Assembly (NCBI RefSeq): GCF_018446385.1
Contig: NC_056001.1
Span: 13,076,672 to 13,140,671, forward strand
Direction: 5' to 3'
DNA: 64,000 bases
Origin: Zingiber officinale
Lineage: Eukaryota > Streptophyta > Magnoliopsida > Zingiberales > Zingiberaceae
Position 1 is the first letter of the stretch. The number at the start of each line of letters is the position of its first letter. A model generated the notes under the pieces. The model worked only from the letters and a program-made list of their open reading frames with translations. It was not told the DNA's origin and made no database searches. Positions 53,587 through 64,000 of the stretch are shown one piece after another. The position numbers and the translations under genes were made by a program.

Positions 53587-56500
53587 CTACCGTAACTCTG
53601 CCGCAGAGTTACCAACACTCGCCTGTAACTCTGTCGCACAGTTAGCATCATTCGCCAAGAAACGCACGACGATGCAAGTTATATTGTCAGCACTGCCTCT
53701 TTGATAAGCTTCCTGCATCAGTTTCCTTGCTGCTTGTTCTGGCTCCTCTATGGATTGGACCATGGCAACAGCATCCTAAGTTATTTACAAAGAGGAGTTA
53801 GGCCTATGCTTCAGCTGTACAAATACTATAACTTCAGAGAGTACCTCGTTTGTGACAACATCCCAAAGTCCATCACTTGCAAGTATAAGGAATTCGAGGG
53901 AGCGATCAACTGCCTCCTCCTAGATGGTCGAACAGGTTTAGGAGTAAAAATCTGAGTACGGGACATACAAAAGATAAGTTTGCCACTTGACTGTCATACC
54001 TGTATTTCTGGATCTGCAACAACAAACTGTTTCAAGAGTCTGTCACCAAATGATCGAGAAACCGCAAGAACACCACCAACACGCCATGTCCCTGCAGTTG
54101 AACGCTTGTTAGATTGGAAAATTAGAGGACGTAGACATGAATACATTTTTTTTCAAGTATGATGGATACCAGCCCACATCACAAAGCCACCAGCTTCTTC
54201 AATCCGTCGTCTTTCATCTGTTTGATCAGGCTTATGGTCTCTTGAGACAGCTATAGCTGTGATAATTTACAATATCAATATCTTAAAAAACTGCAAACAA
54301 AGAAGCTAACTTTGTATTCCTTGGTAACATCCATCCTTTTACCTATCTCAACACATTCAAGCAATAAAAAATTATGTCACTTATTCAAGATGACTTATTA
54401 CTGATTACCTGATACCATCTTTTGAAGGAAGAATTTAGTTTATGAAATAGAGCTTCTCTAGATAAATGAACCTCGAGAAGAATAGATAACAAAATAACAA
54501 CATATTAACGAAACTCCAAAGTTGTGTCAACATGCAAAACTTAAAATGTACATGGAACACCTGTTCTCCAGGTTTTTTTTTTATATTTAAGGTATCTTTA
54601 AAAAATCCTTATACATCTATTTGCGTATTTATTCCTGGACAATTAAAAGCAGTACCATGTGTTCAGCTTAAAGAAAAAGAACTTAATGAACAAATTTCCA
54701 TTAATCCAACATGCAATATCATAGATACTGCAGTGCATTTCCAATTCCTGTTTCTTATTAACTAGATAAAGTCTCTAGTCGAGAAAATCATTTCACAATC
54801 TCAAAAACTTAAGAGGGTTCTTATAATATGGACTTTAAGAAAGAGAGATATACCTTTGCCTCCCCTACATATAACAACCCTAGAGTCCCCAACATTAGCA
54901 ACCATCAAGCGATCACCAACAAGGACAGCAGTAGATGCAGTTGAGCCAGCATCACGATTCTGACTATTCTCAGATGATTTAAGAAATTCAGAGTCTGTCC
55001 GTGTGTATGTATCGGCTGAAAAATAACAAAGTCAATACCAACAACAGATAACATAGCATATGAAATTATTGCGATATCACATCGTTGAAAAAAGAACCAA
55101 ACCTATAGCTGCTTTGGTGTCAGTGAAAAACTTTGGGTGTTGAATCAAATTGCTGAAAAGATTTTGTTTCACATACTCTGCTGCTCGAGCACCACCATGA
55201 CCTGACAAGTATAAAAATTGCTCACCGGAGACCCACAATGAAGAAAAAAACAGTTAATGCACTGCTCAATGAGAAGCATTTAATTGTCCGCCATTAGTAG
55301 ATGTAAATATAAACTAGTCATTCTTTTGGTATCATTTTAAAGTTAAATCACCAAAGCAAATTCTATGCAGGAGTTTGTACCATCAAAGACCCCAAAGAGA
55401 CCAACAATTTCTCCATTGACAACATCCGTTCTTGCCTCAAAAAAATCTTCCATCGAGGGCCTCTTCCCTAGAAAACTTGCATAACCATAACTGAACTTGG
55501 CATTCTGGCTGCAGTGACAGAAACAAGCATAATGGTGATGAGTTTCAAAACTCCATTGCACGCATGCCAAATTGATAATGCTTTTATCCATATATTATGG
55601 AAGTAAGAAACTAAACTCTTCAACCAACCAGATTCCACATATATCATTGATAGTTAGCTAATAAATGTGTTATTTGTGTTGCTTGCTCATAGCTTAGCTT
55701 TGATAACCCAGAACAGAACATGAAGTAACAAATGCCTTGGTTAGTTCTCTCATTATATTGCTCGCTATTCTCTTAATCTGGACTTATTTACTCCAATGAA
55801 ATTTCTCTATCAATTAAACATACAGTTTGCTTCTGCATATAGTGGAGTAATTTTAGTGCAGTTCTGTCTAAAATCAACAAGACTAGTTACTGCAACTAAA
55901 TACTTTGTTAACAATTGCACATTAATCAGGTAATGTTCTGATAGATTAAGTTTGCAGTTTTGTGAGTTATATCTTTATCAATTACAAGGCCACAAAAAAT
56001 AGCCTTATGCATTCCAAGTATACTATATCAAAGTTCTCATGTAATTGATACAACAATAAGAGTGGAGCTGATTAATAAATTCTACACAAACTTTTGAGGT
56101 TTAACAAATCTACTTTCACTATTAACAAATTCATCATACTTTCAATCTACTATCAAATTTACCAGTCCATTAATCAAAGTGTTATATTCGCTTGACATGT
56201 CATCTTAGCACCTCATTAAAGACGATATATTTCATATATTAACATTTTCATCAATTTAAAAAAATGAACTATAGCAAATCTTGCCTTTTTAAACTTTTAT
56301 ATTAATCAAACTTGTGTTAAGATTGATGAATCAATATATGGCTTGATGTGGCACTCGTGAAAAAAGTACCATTCATTGTGTTACTTTGGAATGCGCTAAA
56401 TTTGTTATTAAGTTAAAACTTTATTATCTCTTATTAAAAATGTAAGTCTGTAATAGATTTTGTGAATATCTCAAAGTCATGATAGATTTAGTAATTAGAC

Positions 56501-56969
56501 CACAATAACACCTCAAATAACAGCCCACGCCGTCACATATTTCTCACAAGCATACAATACAGATCCTTAATCAAAGGTGATATATAGCACAGAGAATCAA
56601 AAAATCTAACCCCCGAAAAAAAATAAAAGTTGCTTGACCAAAAGCCAACCCAATACCAAAGAAGGATTGAAAAAATATATTTTGTTGAGTAAAAAAAATT
56701 GATGATTACCTAATTCCCCCACCACTAACCGGTGCAGGTGCTACACCTGATTGAGCCCCGCTGACGGAATTCGAAAACACCATCTTGCTATGGCAGAAAG
56801 GGAACAGTGTCACCAAGAAAAGAAGTAACAGAGTAGGTCTAACTACCCAGGGAACAAACCATCTCCCGCATATGACTGCAATCCGCGCTGAGGACGCGAC
56901 CCTAATCACCACCTGCAACAGAAGGCTCGATTTCCTTTCAGCCATTCCAAAAATCCTTATAGAACCCAT
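53587..56969 (-). CDS. protein phosphatase 2C (PP2C11/PP2C59-like)
   Basis: Eight exons: 56969-56710, 55508-55381, 55201-55103, 55015-54854, 54256-54170, 54091-54000, 53919-53845, 53775-53587. They give 1092 nt (363 aa). Metal-site motifs are intact: [106 protein letters not shown] and [10 protein letters not shown]. It is therefore an active Mn/Mg-dependent Ser/Thr phosphatase, closest to the Arabidopsis PP2C11/PP2C59 (WIN2) group. I chose the upstream ATG (56969). It adds 62 residues with a hydrophobic segment ([15 protein letters not shown]) that may anchor the enzyme in a membrane. A shorter 301-aa form would start at 56783. The C-terminus carries a small internal duplication. Confidence 0.9.
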
Positions 56970-58078
56970 CAGAAAGATCCAAAAACAAACAAAACGTGAA
57001 TCAAAAGAGAAGGAAAAAATGAACGACGGACGAACCCTAGAAGACTTGGAGGCGGAGGAGGAGGAGGAGGAGGCGACGCTGGTTTGATTTCTTTGCTGTG
57101 CGGTTGTGAAGAAGACGAGAGACTTGCGTGTCGGGAAAATCTAATATCCACTCTACCTCAAAAATGTACCCGTTTCTGCAAGGTCACTGAATTAACTGGG
57201 AGGTACTATACGGTCCAATGGAACAAGAGGTAAGCCTTGCGGTACTGTTTGAATCGTACGCGAAGTTTCTTATGTATAATTTGATGGTGCTCCTGGAAAC
57301 TCTTGCGTGGCGAGTAGTTGAGGGAGGAGAAGGACGTGACGACCTGGTCAAATTTCAACATCATTCGTGTTGGTTCCCAAGATACCCGCTCTTTGATTAG
57401 TGTAATTTGTAGGACAGTTCGTTAAGGAGGAGTACACGTCAGGGGTACTTTGTTGAATAGTTTTTCCCTCACTCCCGGTTGCATATTTCTTCTTAAAAAT
57501 TCCTTATCGAATTTTAAAATTAATAAACAAACTCTAGTGCATCTATATACTCTCAATTTATACATGTAAAATTAATATAATATATAATATATATTTGTAA
57601 TAAAAATAAGAGATCAAATAAAGTTGATGCAATTGGAAAATTAGTAACGAGTAAGGGGGAAAATGTAAAATTTTATTGGCATTTTCTCCGTCGAAAACTA
57701 TTACAGCAACCATTTATCCGTGATGACTTTTTCAGACGAAGTCATTATCGACCCAACCCATTACACACGATCAAAATACCAAAAAAGGTAACCTCTACAG
57801 TAGGCAGACCGGAAGTATCAAGACTCTTTCTTAAGCTTTCTTGTCTTTGCCAGTCTTTTTTGAAAAAAAAAAAAATTATGAACTCTTACATAAAACACAG
57901 GATCAATTTCTTGTGCCAGTACACTGAAATGTTGCAATAAATGTAAAAAGAATGTGGTCGAGGAGAATGTAGGCTCGAGTGAAAGAAACGATAGAAGTGA
58001 ATCAACCAGGAAGCCCCGCTTGAAAGAATTGAAATACCAAACACTGTTAAAAAAAAAAAAATTGAATAGGACAGAATG
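56970..58078. other. PP2C leader/promoter and spacer
   Basis: The stretch 56970-57130 has a (CCT)n-like polypyrimidine leader on the minus strand, typical of a 5' UTR. The rest is AT-rich spacer down to the end of the beta-COP pseudogene. No gene seen. Confidence 0.5.
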
Positions 58079-58313
58079 CTAACTTGTGTTCTTTTGTTTG
58101 AGGGCGATCTTGTCGCCTAAACTCAAAGCAATTCCTTGTGCTTTGCTCCTTATCCTGATGTAACCACTCAAATTGCCATCAGCCTGCTCCTCAACGCTTA
58201 TGTTGACCAAGGCATCCTCCCCGAAGACGCTCTTTGCATACAGGTTAGCTGCGAGAAGTCACAGTTCCCGTCCAGTGCAGTGCTGGCAAACAAAAAAAAG
58301 GGAAGACATGAAC

Positions 58314-58409
58314 GAAGACGATGATAAATATTAGAGGATTATGACAAGCATGAACTGATGAAAGAAGACGATGATAAATATTAGAGGATTATGAAAAGCA
58401 TGAACTGAT
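58314..58409. repeat. 50-bp tandem duplication in beta-COP pseudogene intron
   Basis: The stretches 58314-58359 and 58364-58409 share GAAGACGATGATAAATATTA and the following GAACTGAT block, with one mismatch and an offset of 50 bp. Confidence 0.85.
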
Positions 58410-60399
58410 TGAGTGAAAGTTAACATGGCTCAGGAACTTTACAGTGGGGTGAGGCACTTCATGTTTGTTGACTTGATTATGTTATCTAAAAATTCCTTCT
58501 CGCCCTGTATTATCGTGTTAACAGCAACCTGAAATGAATTTAAAAGGTAATGCGAATTAGAGATAGAATTAAAGCTAATTTGTACTAAAATCCATCTGTT
58601 TTAGAGATGGATCTGTTCAAAAATCCATCTGTCAATGGTCAACCTGCTAAACAAAGCAAGGGGAAAAAAAAAGTTTAAAGGTCAGTAGCTGTCAAAGGAG
58701 GGAAAAATCACTTAACCATGAGCCTAGAAATGAACTCAGCCTGTTATTTCAGAACATAGCCTCTAAGAGCAGCATGCTCAAACTTTTGGAAATTAGAGGA
58801 ATCAAGCATTTTATTAAAAAAAACACCTTACAGAATAAATTTTACAGTTTTGTACTATCAATAACTTTTATCAATACCCAAGACGAAGTTCATCAGATGC
58901 CAGATATGCTTTACAGTTATGATGATCTTTTAAACCAATAGTTGTATGTATATTTGTTAAGAAAATTTTATCCTTGATTCTGGTAAGTCAAACAAGTAGA
59001 CATACTTCAGCAACAATTAATACAGAACTGAGTTTATAAAGGCAAAGAAATACCTTATTTTCCCACTCGAATTCTGCCCACATGTTTCTAAATTGCACAT
59101 CAGCACAAGTGGCAGGAGATATGTACTCCATGATGTCGATGTGGATGTCATTAAGGACAACAACATTTCTCTCAAGCACATTCGAAGTTTCATCCACAAT
59201 ATTACCAAAAATTACTCCAGTTTCAGTTGAAGAGACTTTTATATTAGCACGTATTTGTTTGCTTGACTCTGGAGCATGACTCTGGAGCAAGAGTATAGTT
59301 TTGAGGTCGGTCAACAAGTTTCAAATCTCCCATGGTTGCCAACTCCAAACACAGATTCTGAAGTGTTTCTTTTGTTCGATTAATGACGGTGACATCAAGT
59401 ACAATGTCATAATGATGAACTGTGACATATGCCTCAGCGTACACAGGATCACTGAATCCAGTTAGTTGAAGAATTCTGTTCAATTTATTAGCATCATCTC
59501 CATCCTTAATAAATTCTCCAGTTGTACGTTTTAAATCATCTTGAACCTCATCCTCCAACTCAAGCTGGCTCATACCCTGCAAATATTAACACATAAATAA
59601 AAAACTTCCGTGATTGTATTGGTTATGAAAATATATTCAATGGATAACTAAATCAAAGTTGTAATAATAACTTCTTCTCAGAGCATGACCTAATCCAAAC
59701 TTAAGTTTTATGAAGTCCAGCCAATAATTGAAGTGGCAATTGAAGGGACCATTTGTTAAAGTAAATGAGAAAAGAAGTAAACTTCATGTTCTAAAAAACA
59801 CATGAAAGAAATGTGTGGTCAGGTTACAAAATATTCAGTATGTGACAGTACACATGGATGCATAATAAGTTAATAATAGGGGCAAGCCTGCTTTTTATTC
59901 TGAATTATCACAGTGGGGCACGCTATCTTTTTTTGCCCCTCTCCTCTTTTGCTTCATCCCAGTTAAGCAGAGTTAGATAATTTTTAAACAACTATCTAAT
60001 TTCTAGTAGAAGGTTGAAATCATCTTGAACCATATCAAAAAATTGTATATAATTTGCATCCATGGTGGCTATAAAGTAATTGGTTCTAAATATTAAATAT
60101 GCAGTCACTGAAAATCATCTAAATATTTAGTTTGGTTCGAAGTAAAAGTATATTTCATTATTATCCCATGGAGTACCTAGCATATCAAAAGCTACATTTT
60201 TTTGCGTTTAGTAAAGCTAACTTTTTTTAAAAAAAAAATCCAATTCTAGAGTGTAAGAATAAATATAAAAAAAAAGATATTCTTTTGATATGACTCAAAA
60301 GAAGCGAGCCTAATTGTGCTTCTGAAAATAGAGGCATATTATGTTGTAGCCAAAACCAAATATAATTAAAATTATACTGTTAAGAACTTAAACGCCACA

Positions 60400-60960
60400 A
60401 ATCATAATTAATTCTTCGTCCCAAATTTTTTTGAGGTCAGCTATTGAGCAATATGAATTTTATTCCTCCATTAACCTTTAGTAAGGTTCATTAGCAATAA
60501 CAAAAATAATTGAATTACTTTTATTACATTAGTTATGTTTTCTTTAGCCCCCATTTATCCCTTACCCTCTAGCATAGGCTCAGCATTTGAATCAATAGAG
60601 AAACTGCTCTTCTTTTGTAAAGAAATCAATGTTATTGCATTCCAACTCCTTCAATACCACCCAAGAAAAATCTTAAATTGGATTCAAAATTGATGGATTA
60701 GACTTTACAGCAAATATATCAATGCTGCTTTACAATCTATTGGTTCCCTCAGAACATGTGATATTAGCTCAACTCAGTTTCTCATCTTATCATCTTGTGG
60801 AGTTACACTCAATTTCTCTCCATACTTTATGCATCCATCTTAATATTCCCATTTCTACTACTCTAAATTATGATTATTAATTCACATCTTGATTTGACAC
60901 TTATGTAACTACTATAACAAAAAATTCCCCAACCATTTGGGTCGGTTATTTGCATTTTAT
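60400..60960 (-). mobile_element. degenerate LINE (RTE-like) remnant in beta-COP pseudogene intron
   Basis: On the minus strand a stretch near 60830-60865 translates to VEMGILRWMH, resembling the VAEMRMLRWM motif at the end of RTE-type reverse-transcriptase ORFs. Pieces such as TCCCAAATTTTTTTGAGGTC (60420-60440) and ACCATTTGGGTCGGTTATTT (60933-60952) fit the same 3' debris. It is old and fragmentary. Confidence 0.4.
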
Positions 60961-61908
60961 CTCTTGTCCCATCAGAAATATTACCAAAAAAGGACATTTG
61001 ATCCAATTATAATAGTACAATCTAAGCTTAAGCGATATCAGTTGTCAAATGAATAAAATTCGGTAATGCTCATGCAAAAAAAAAAATACAAATTAGTCTT
61101 TTAACGAAAGCAACTATGTGGCCACAGGAACTCATTTAAAGCCATGAAATATACTTATGCTGAGTTCAATCCAGCAAGTAAAAAGAGGTCCTGAGCATTG
61201 ATATGTTAAATTTTTGCAGCTGGTAAAAGCAACTAATGTCAACAACAAGTGGGTAGATTATTCATTGGGTTTATTAGGGGCTTGCAGAGTAACTAAAAGT
61301 GCACATCAAAATTTCAAGCAAAAATAATACAGTAATAAGATATAAGATGAGTAGTATATAGGTGCACATTCCCTAAACTTAGCTTGACCAAAATTTAGAT
61401 ATTTAGCACTTCACCAAGAATGTTTAATTTCATCATAAATAGAGCTCCTGAAGTTCAATAACAATAATAATGACAATGATGGTGTTTAAATGTAAACTAA
61501 TTGTCGAACTGAAACACATGAATACATTTAATCCATTTAAACTGAATTGAATCAATTTGGTATGATTTTCTGTTTTGATTTCTAAAATATACTCTGAAGT
61601 ATACCATGCCATAGATATTACAGCATTTGAACCTAGCTAATGTTTTTCATTAAACCTTATCCATGCAATTGCAAGCTTTGCATGTCAAATCAACTTAGAA
61701 AATTTTACAATAGTTAAGAATTTTATGTAGGTCTAAAAGAAAAATTCCTTTCAGAGAAAACACGAGAACAATCTAATATGCAAAGTCTTGAACGCAAATT
61801 GGATTCTTTAAAGTCGATTTTTTCTGTGGTAGTATTATTAAATTCTTCTTAGATGCTAAATTTAAAAGGATCAATAGCAATTACATATGAAGTATAAGAA
61901 GAATTTGG

Positions 61909-62115
61909 GTCCCCTCGGGGCGGTGCGATGGTTAAGGCATGGGGTGTTGCCACATGAGGTCTTGGGGTCGAAACTCTGCGTGACCGAGCATAACCTCCCT
62001 CATGTCTTGGCCATTTGCACTAATGGCTAGTAGTCATCCGTGATTTACCTCCTCCGTGTTGACCTAAGGACGGGTTAGCGGAGGCCCTGGGGGCGAACGA
62101 ATCGCCTTTTGCCAC
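61909..62115 (+). mobile_element. tRNA-derived SINE (second family) with 15-bp target duplication
   Basis: About 207 bp with a tRNA-like head: box A near GCGGTGCGATGGTTAAGG and box B GGGTCGAAACTC. The body contains CACTAATGGCTAGTAGTCATC and GACGGGTTAGCGGAGGCCCT, ending GCCTTTTGCCAC. Perfect 15-bp direct repeats ATAAGAAGAATTTGG flank it at 61894-61908 and 62116-62130. It sits in the first intron of the beta-COP pseudogene, opposite in strand. A diverged, headless relative is at 33185-33325. Confidence 0.88.
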
Positions 62116-63504
62116 ATAAGAAGAATTTGGAAAATAAGAGAATGAAGAAAGGTAAGTGATCATAAATTGTAGTCAAATAAGTCAATTTTAAATTACGGTC
62201 AATCAGCAAGCCTTACCTTCCTACTCTTCAAATGGTAGAAGTCAATAAGACCATCAGGCTGTTCATGTGAAACTTGTGCCTTAGCTTTAATCTCCTCAGC
62301 CTGTTGGAATTGTTTCTCTGCTAGCATTTTCACAAAATTCTGGCGGCATGACTGCAACCATATTTTCTGAACCTTGTCATCTTTGCTGCAGAGCAATCTT
62401 ATGCATACCACTATCCTGTCATACGAGTCATTATCAATTGGGTGAGGAAGAAATAAAGATTGTCCCAATTGTAACATGGAGGTCATGATCAGCAAGGCCC
62501 CAGTAGACGCCTTGTTTGGTCATGATCAGCAAGGCCCCAGTAGACGCCTTGTTTGCTTCGGCTTTTGATGGATGGACCACCACTAATCTCAAAACCAGCT
62601 TAGCTAGAGTGCAAGAAATAACAGCTCCAACAAAGAAGTCACCAGATAGGATCAATGATCTCAAATTTCCAGGTGCTCCTGAAAACCCAGAAAGCACTGG
62701 TGGAGCAGACAAAGCAGTTTCTGAAGTGGCACTTTGAGTCGCATAGGTCCCATCTGCCAGAACCACCGGGTGCTTTGAAGACACAGTTGCAGATGAGTTG
62801 ATCTGCTGAGGTTTCTTTGATGCATCAGCTGTTTCCCCCTCTTCAGCGGCACTGTACAAAGGAAGATCTCCAAGGTTCTGCTTGATTACCTCCATGCCAT
62901 TCTCAACCTCCGAAAGTGAAAGGCAGTACTCACCAATAATCCAAACAGCACACGAGATGACTCTTGCGGCACGGATCTGATAGAACGTGTCAAGCAGCCT
63001 CGTGATAATAGAGACCCTGAGCTTCGGGTTAGCCTCAATTATTTCTCTCACAAAGAGAACCACATCGACAGCAGAAGCAACGTTTGTATCTCCAAGGAAA
63101 TCCATCAGCAGATGAACAACAGTGCTCGCGACCTCGGGGAACTTGATAGCGCATGAATGGATTGCCTGCACTAGCATCTGTCGGTAGTCCCCATTCTTCT
63201 CAAGCTCGGTGCTCTGAGTCTTAACAACCTCCTTCTTGAGCAAAAGCACCACCTCATCGACGTTCCTAGACGTGATAAGTTCGACAGTAATGTCGAGTGT
63301 CTTGCGAGTGATGTCAAGATTCGGACTTGAAAGTGCACGAAGCACATCCATGACTAAATCCACCATGATCTCCCTGTGCGACGACTTAAGCTCATTGAGC
63401 CGATCAAGCACGATGAGCTTCACGTTGTTGTCGCTCTGCGAAAGGAGAAGCTAGCAGTAGGTATTCGTTGCAACACGGATGGCGGTAGGGGCTGAGGATA
63501 AGAA

Positions 63505-64000
63505 TGTTGGGATGTATACCATAAGCCTAGCTTTTGTTTATATGAACATCTATTTTTAAAATATTTTGAAATAAAAATTACTTTAGTCAAATGTTTATAT
63601 TTTATATTTATATATATGTCGATGCAGTTATCCATTTAATTTATATTGTAGATAATATGATGTGTAGTGTCACACATAAGATCATGTTATCAGTTCCTTA
63701 TAAATTATAAATAGTAGCTCACAATCAAAATAGATTGGGGCAAACCATTGGAACAGTTGTAGTGTAATTTGGTATTAGTCTGTCTTGATTATAAAATTAC
63801 ACTAGTACACTATATGTGTATTGAGCATGACCATTTGAGGTTTTCGATTTGTACTGACTACATAAAAGAATAGAACCTCTGTTATTATGGATGTGCGTCC
63901 TCTTAATCCCTATATAATAACAAGCATGTATACTTAGTATTTATTTCTTTAACTTATCAATGGGTGAGATTTATTCGTTAAATCAATAGACCCAATGAGT
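63505..64000 (+). mobile_element. LTR of an LTR retrotransposon, running off the window
   Basis: Homology to beta-COP stops at 63504 and AT-rich sequence starts with TGTTGGGATGTATACC, a typical TG-start LTR end. No gag or pol and no closing CA terminus or primer-binding site are visible before position 64000, so family and length are open. The 5 bp before it (AAGAA) would be one half of a target-site duplication. Confidence 0.6.

Larger units (their letters stand above)
58079..63504 (-). pseudogene. coatomer subunit beta (beta-COP) pseudogene, unprocessed, 5' part missing
   Basis: Four exon-like blocks with intact GT-AG borders: 63504-62217, 59576-59054, 58528-58443, 58282-58079. They match the middle and C-terminus of beta-COP: VKLIVLDRLNELKSSHREIM, VAVNTIIQGEKEFLDNIIK and the C-terminal [10 protein letters not shown]. 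Beta-COP is part of the COPI coat for Golgi-to-ER vesicles. This copy cannot encode it. The N-terminal half is absent, cut at 63504/63505 by an LTR. An in-frame TAG (63453-63451) replaces a Gln codon. A 37-bp tandem duplication (62481-62554) and a 13-bp one (59264-59289) each shift the frame, and a 1-nt loss after D-G-N-C-D in the last exon shifts it again. Retained introns show it arose by DNA duplication or decay in place, not retroposition. A functional copy must exist elsewhere because the subunit is essential (inference). Confidence 0.88.

Overview
This is a plant nuclear window, most likely from a monocot. The genes are plant-type (trihelix factor, DUF26-type cytoplasmic kinase, plant class-I carboxylesterase, mitochondrial GPX, Raf-like PB1 kinase). 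Introns are short and canonical GT-AG, while the first exons and the two intronless genes are strongly GC-rich, as in commelinid monocots. Intergenic DNA is AT-rich and carries SINEs, an LTR-element graveyard and foldback elements. A non-grass monocot (Zingiberales-like) is my inference only.

Layout, left to right. 0.9-3.4 kb: receptor-like cytoplasmic kinase (-). 3.4-9.4 kb: no host gene; an LTR-like fossil, a TIR foldback element and a long hairpin. 9.65-10.1 kb: small HMA-domain protein (-). 10.1-19.3 kb: gene-poor, with a decayed gypsy-like element that carries a minisatellite field interrupted by a clean solo LTR. 19.4-20.4 kb: intronless carboxylesterase (+). 22.8-23.6 kb: intronless trihelix factor (-). 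24.1 kb: tRNA-Arg(ACG) (-). 25.7-32.4 kb: gamma-tubulin complex component GCP2, 20 exons (-). 33.8 kb: an identical tRNA-Arg(ACG) (+). 34.3-37.3 kb: DUF4057 protein (-). 38.3-41.9 kb: SDF2 (-), head to head with mitochondrial glutathione peroxidase at 42.4-44.6 kb (+). 45.8-51.3 kb: PB1-Raf-like kinase (-). 52.6 kb: tRNA-Arg(TCT) (-). 53.6-57.0 kb: PP2C phosphatase (-). 58.1-63.5 kb: a beta-COP pseudogene (-) cut off at its upstream side by an LTR that runs off the right edge.

For seven spliced genes (RLCK, HMA, GCP2, DUF4057, SDF2, GPX, Raf-like) and for PP2C I chained exons by splice-site phase. All eight chains close in frame from ATG to stop, which is strong internal support. The genes do not form a pathway. 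SDF2 (ER glycoprotein quality control) and GPX share a 485-bp divergent promoter, and the Raf-like kinase and PP2C are both signalling enzymes, but any functional link is speculation.

The most notable features are structural. The beta-COP copy carries several independent lesions, including two short frame-shifting tandem duplications. Small tandem duplications (13 to about 220 bp) also recur across the window, one of them copying a splice acceptor and one ending exactly on a stop codon. I found no convincing new multi-gene system.
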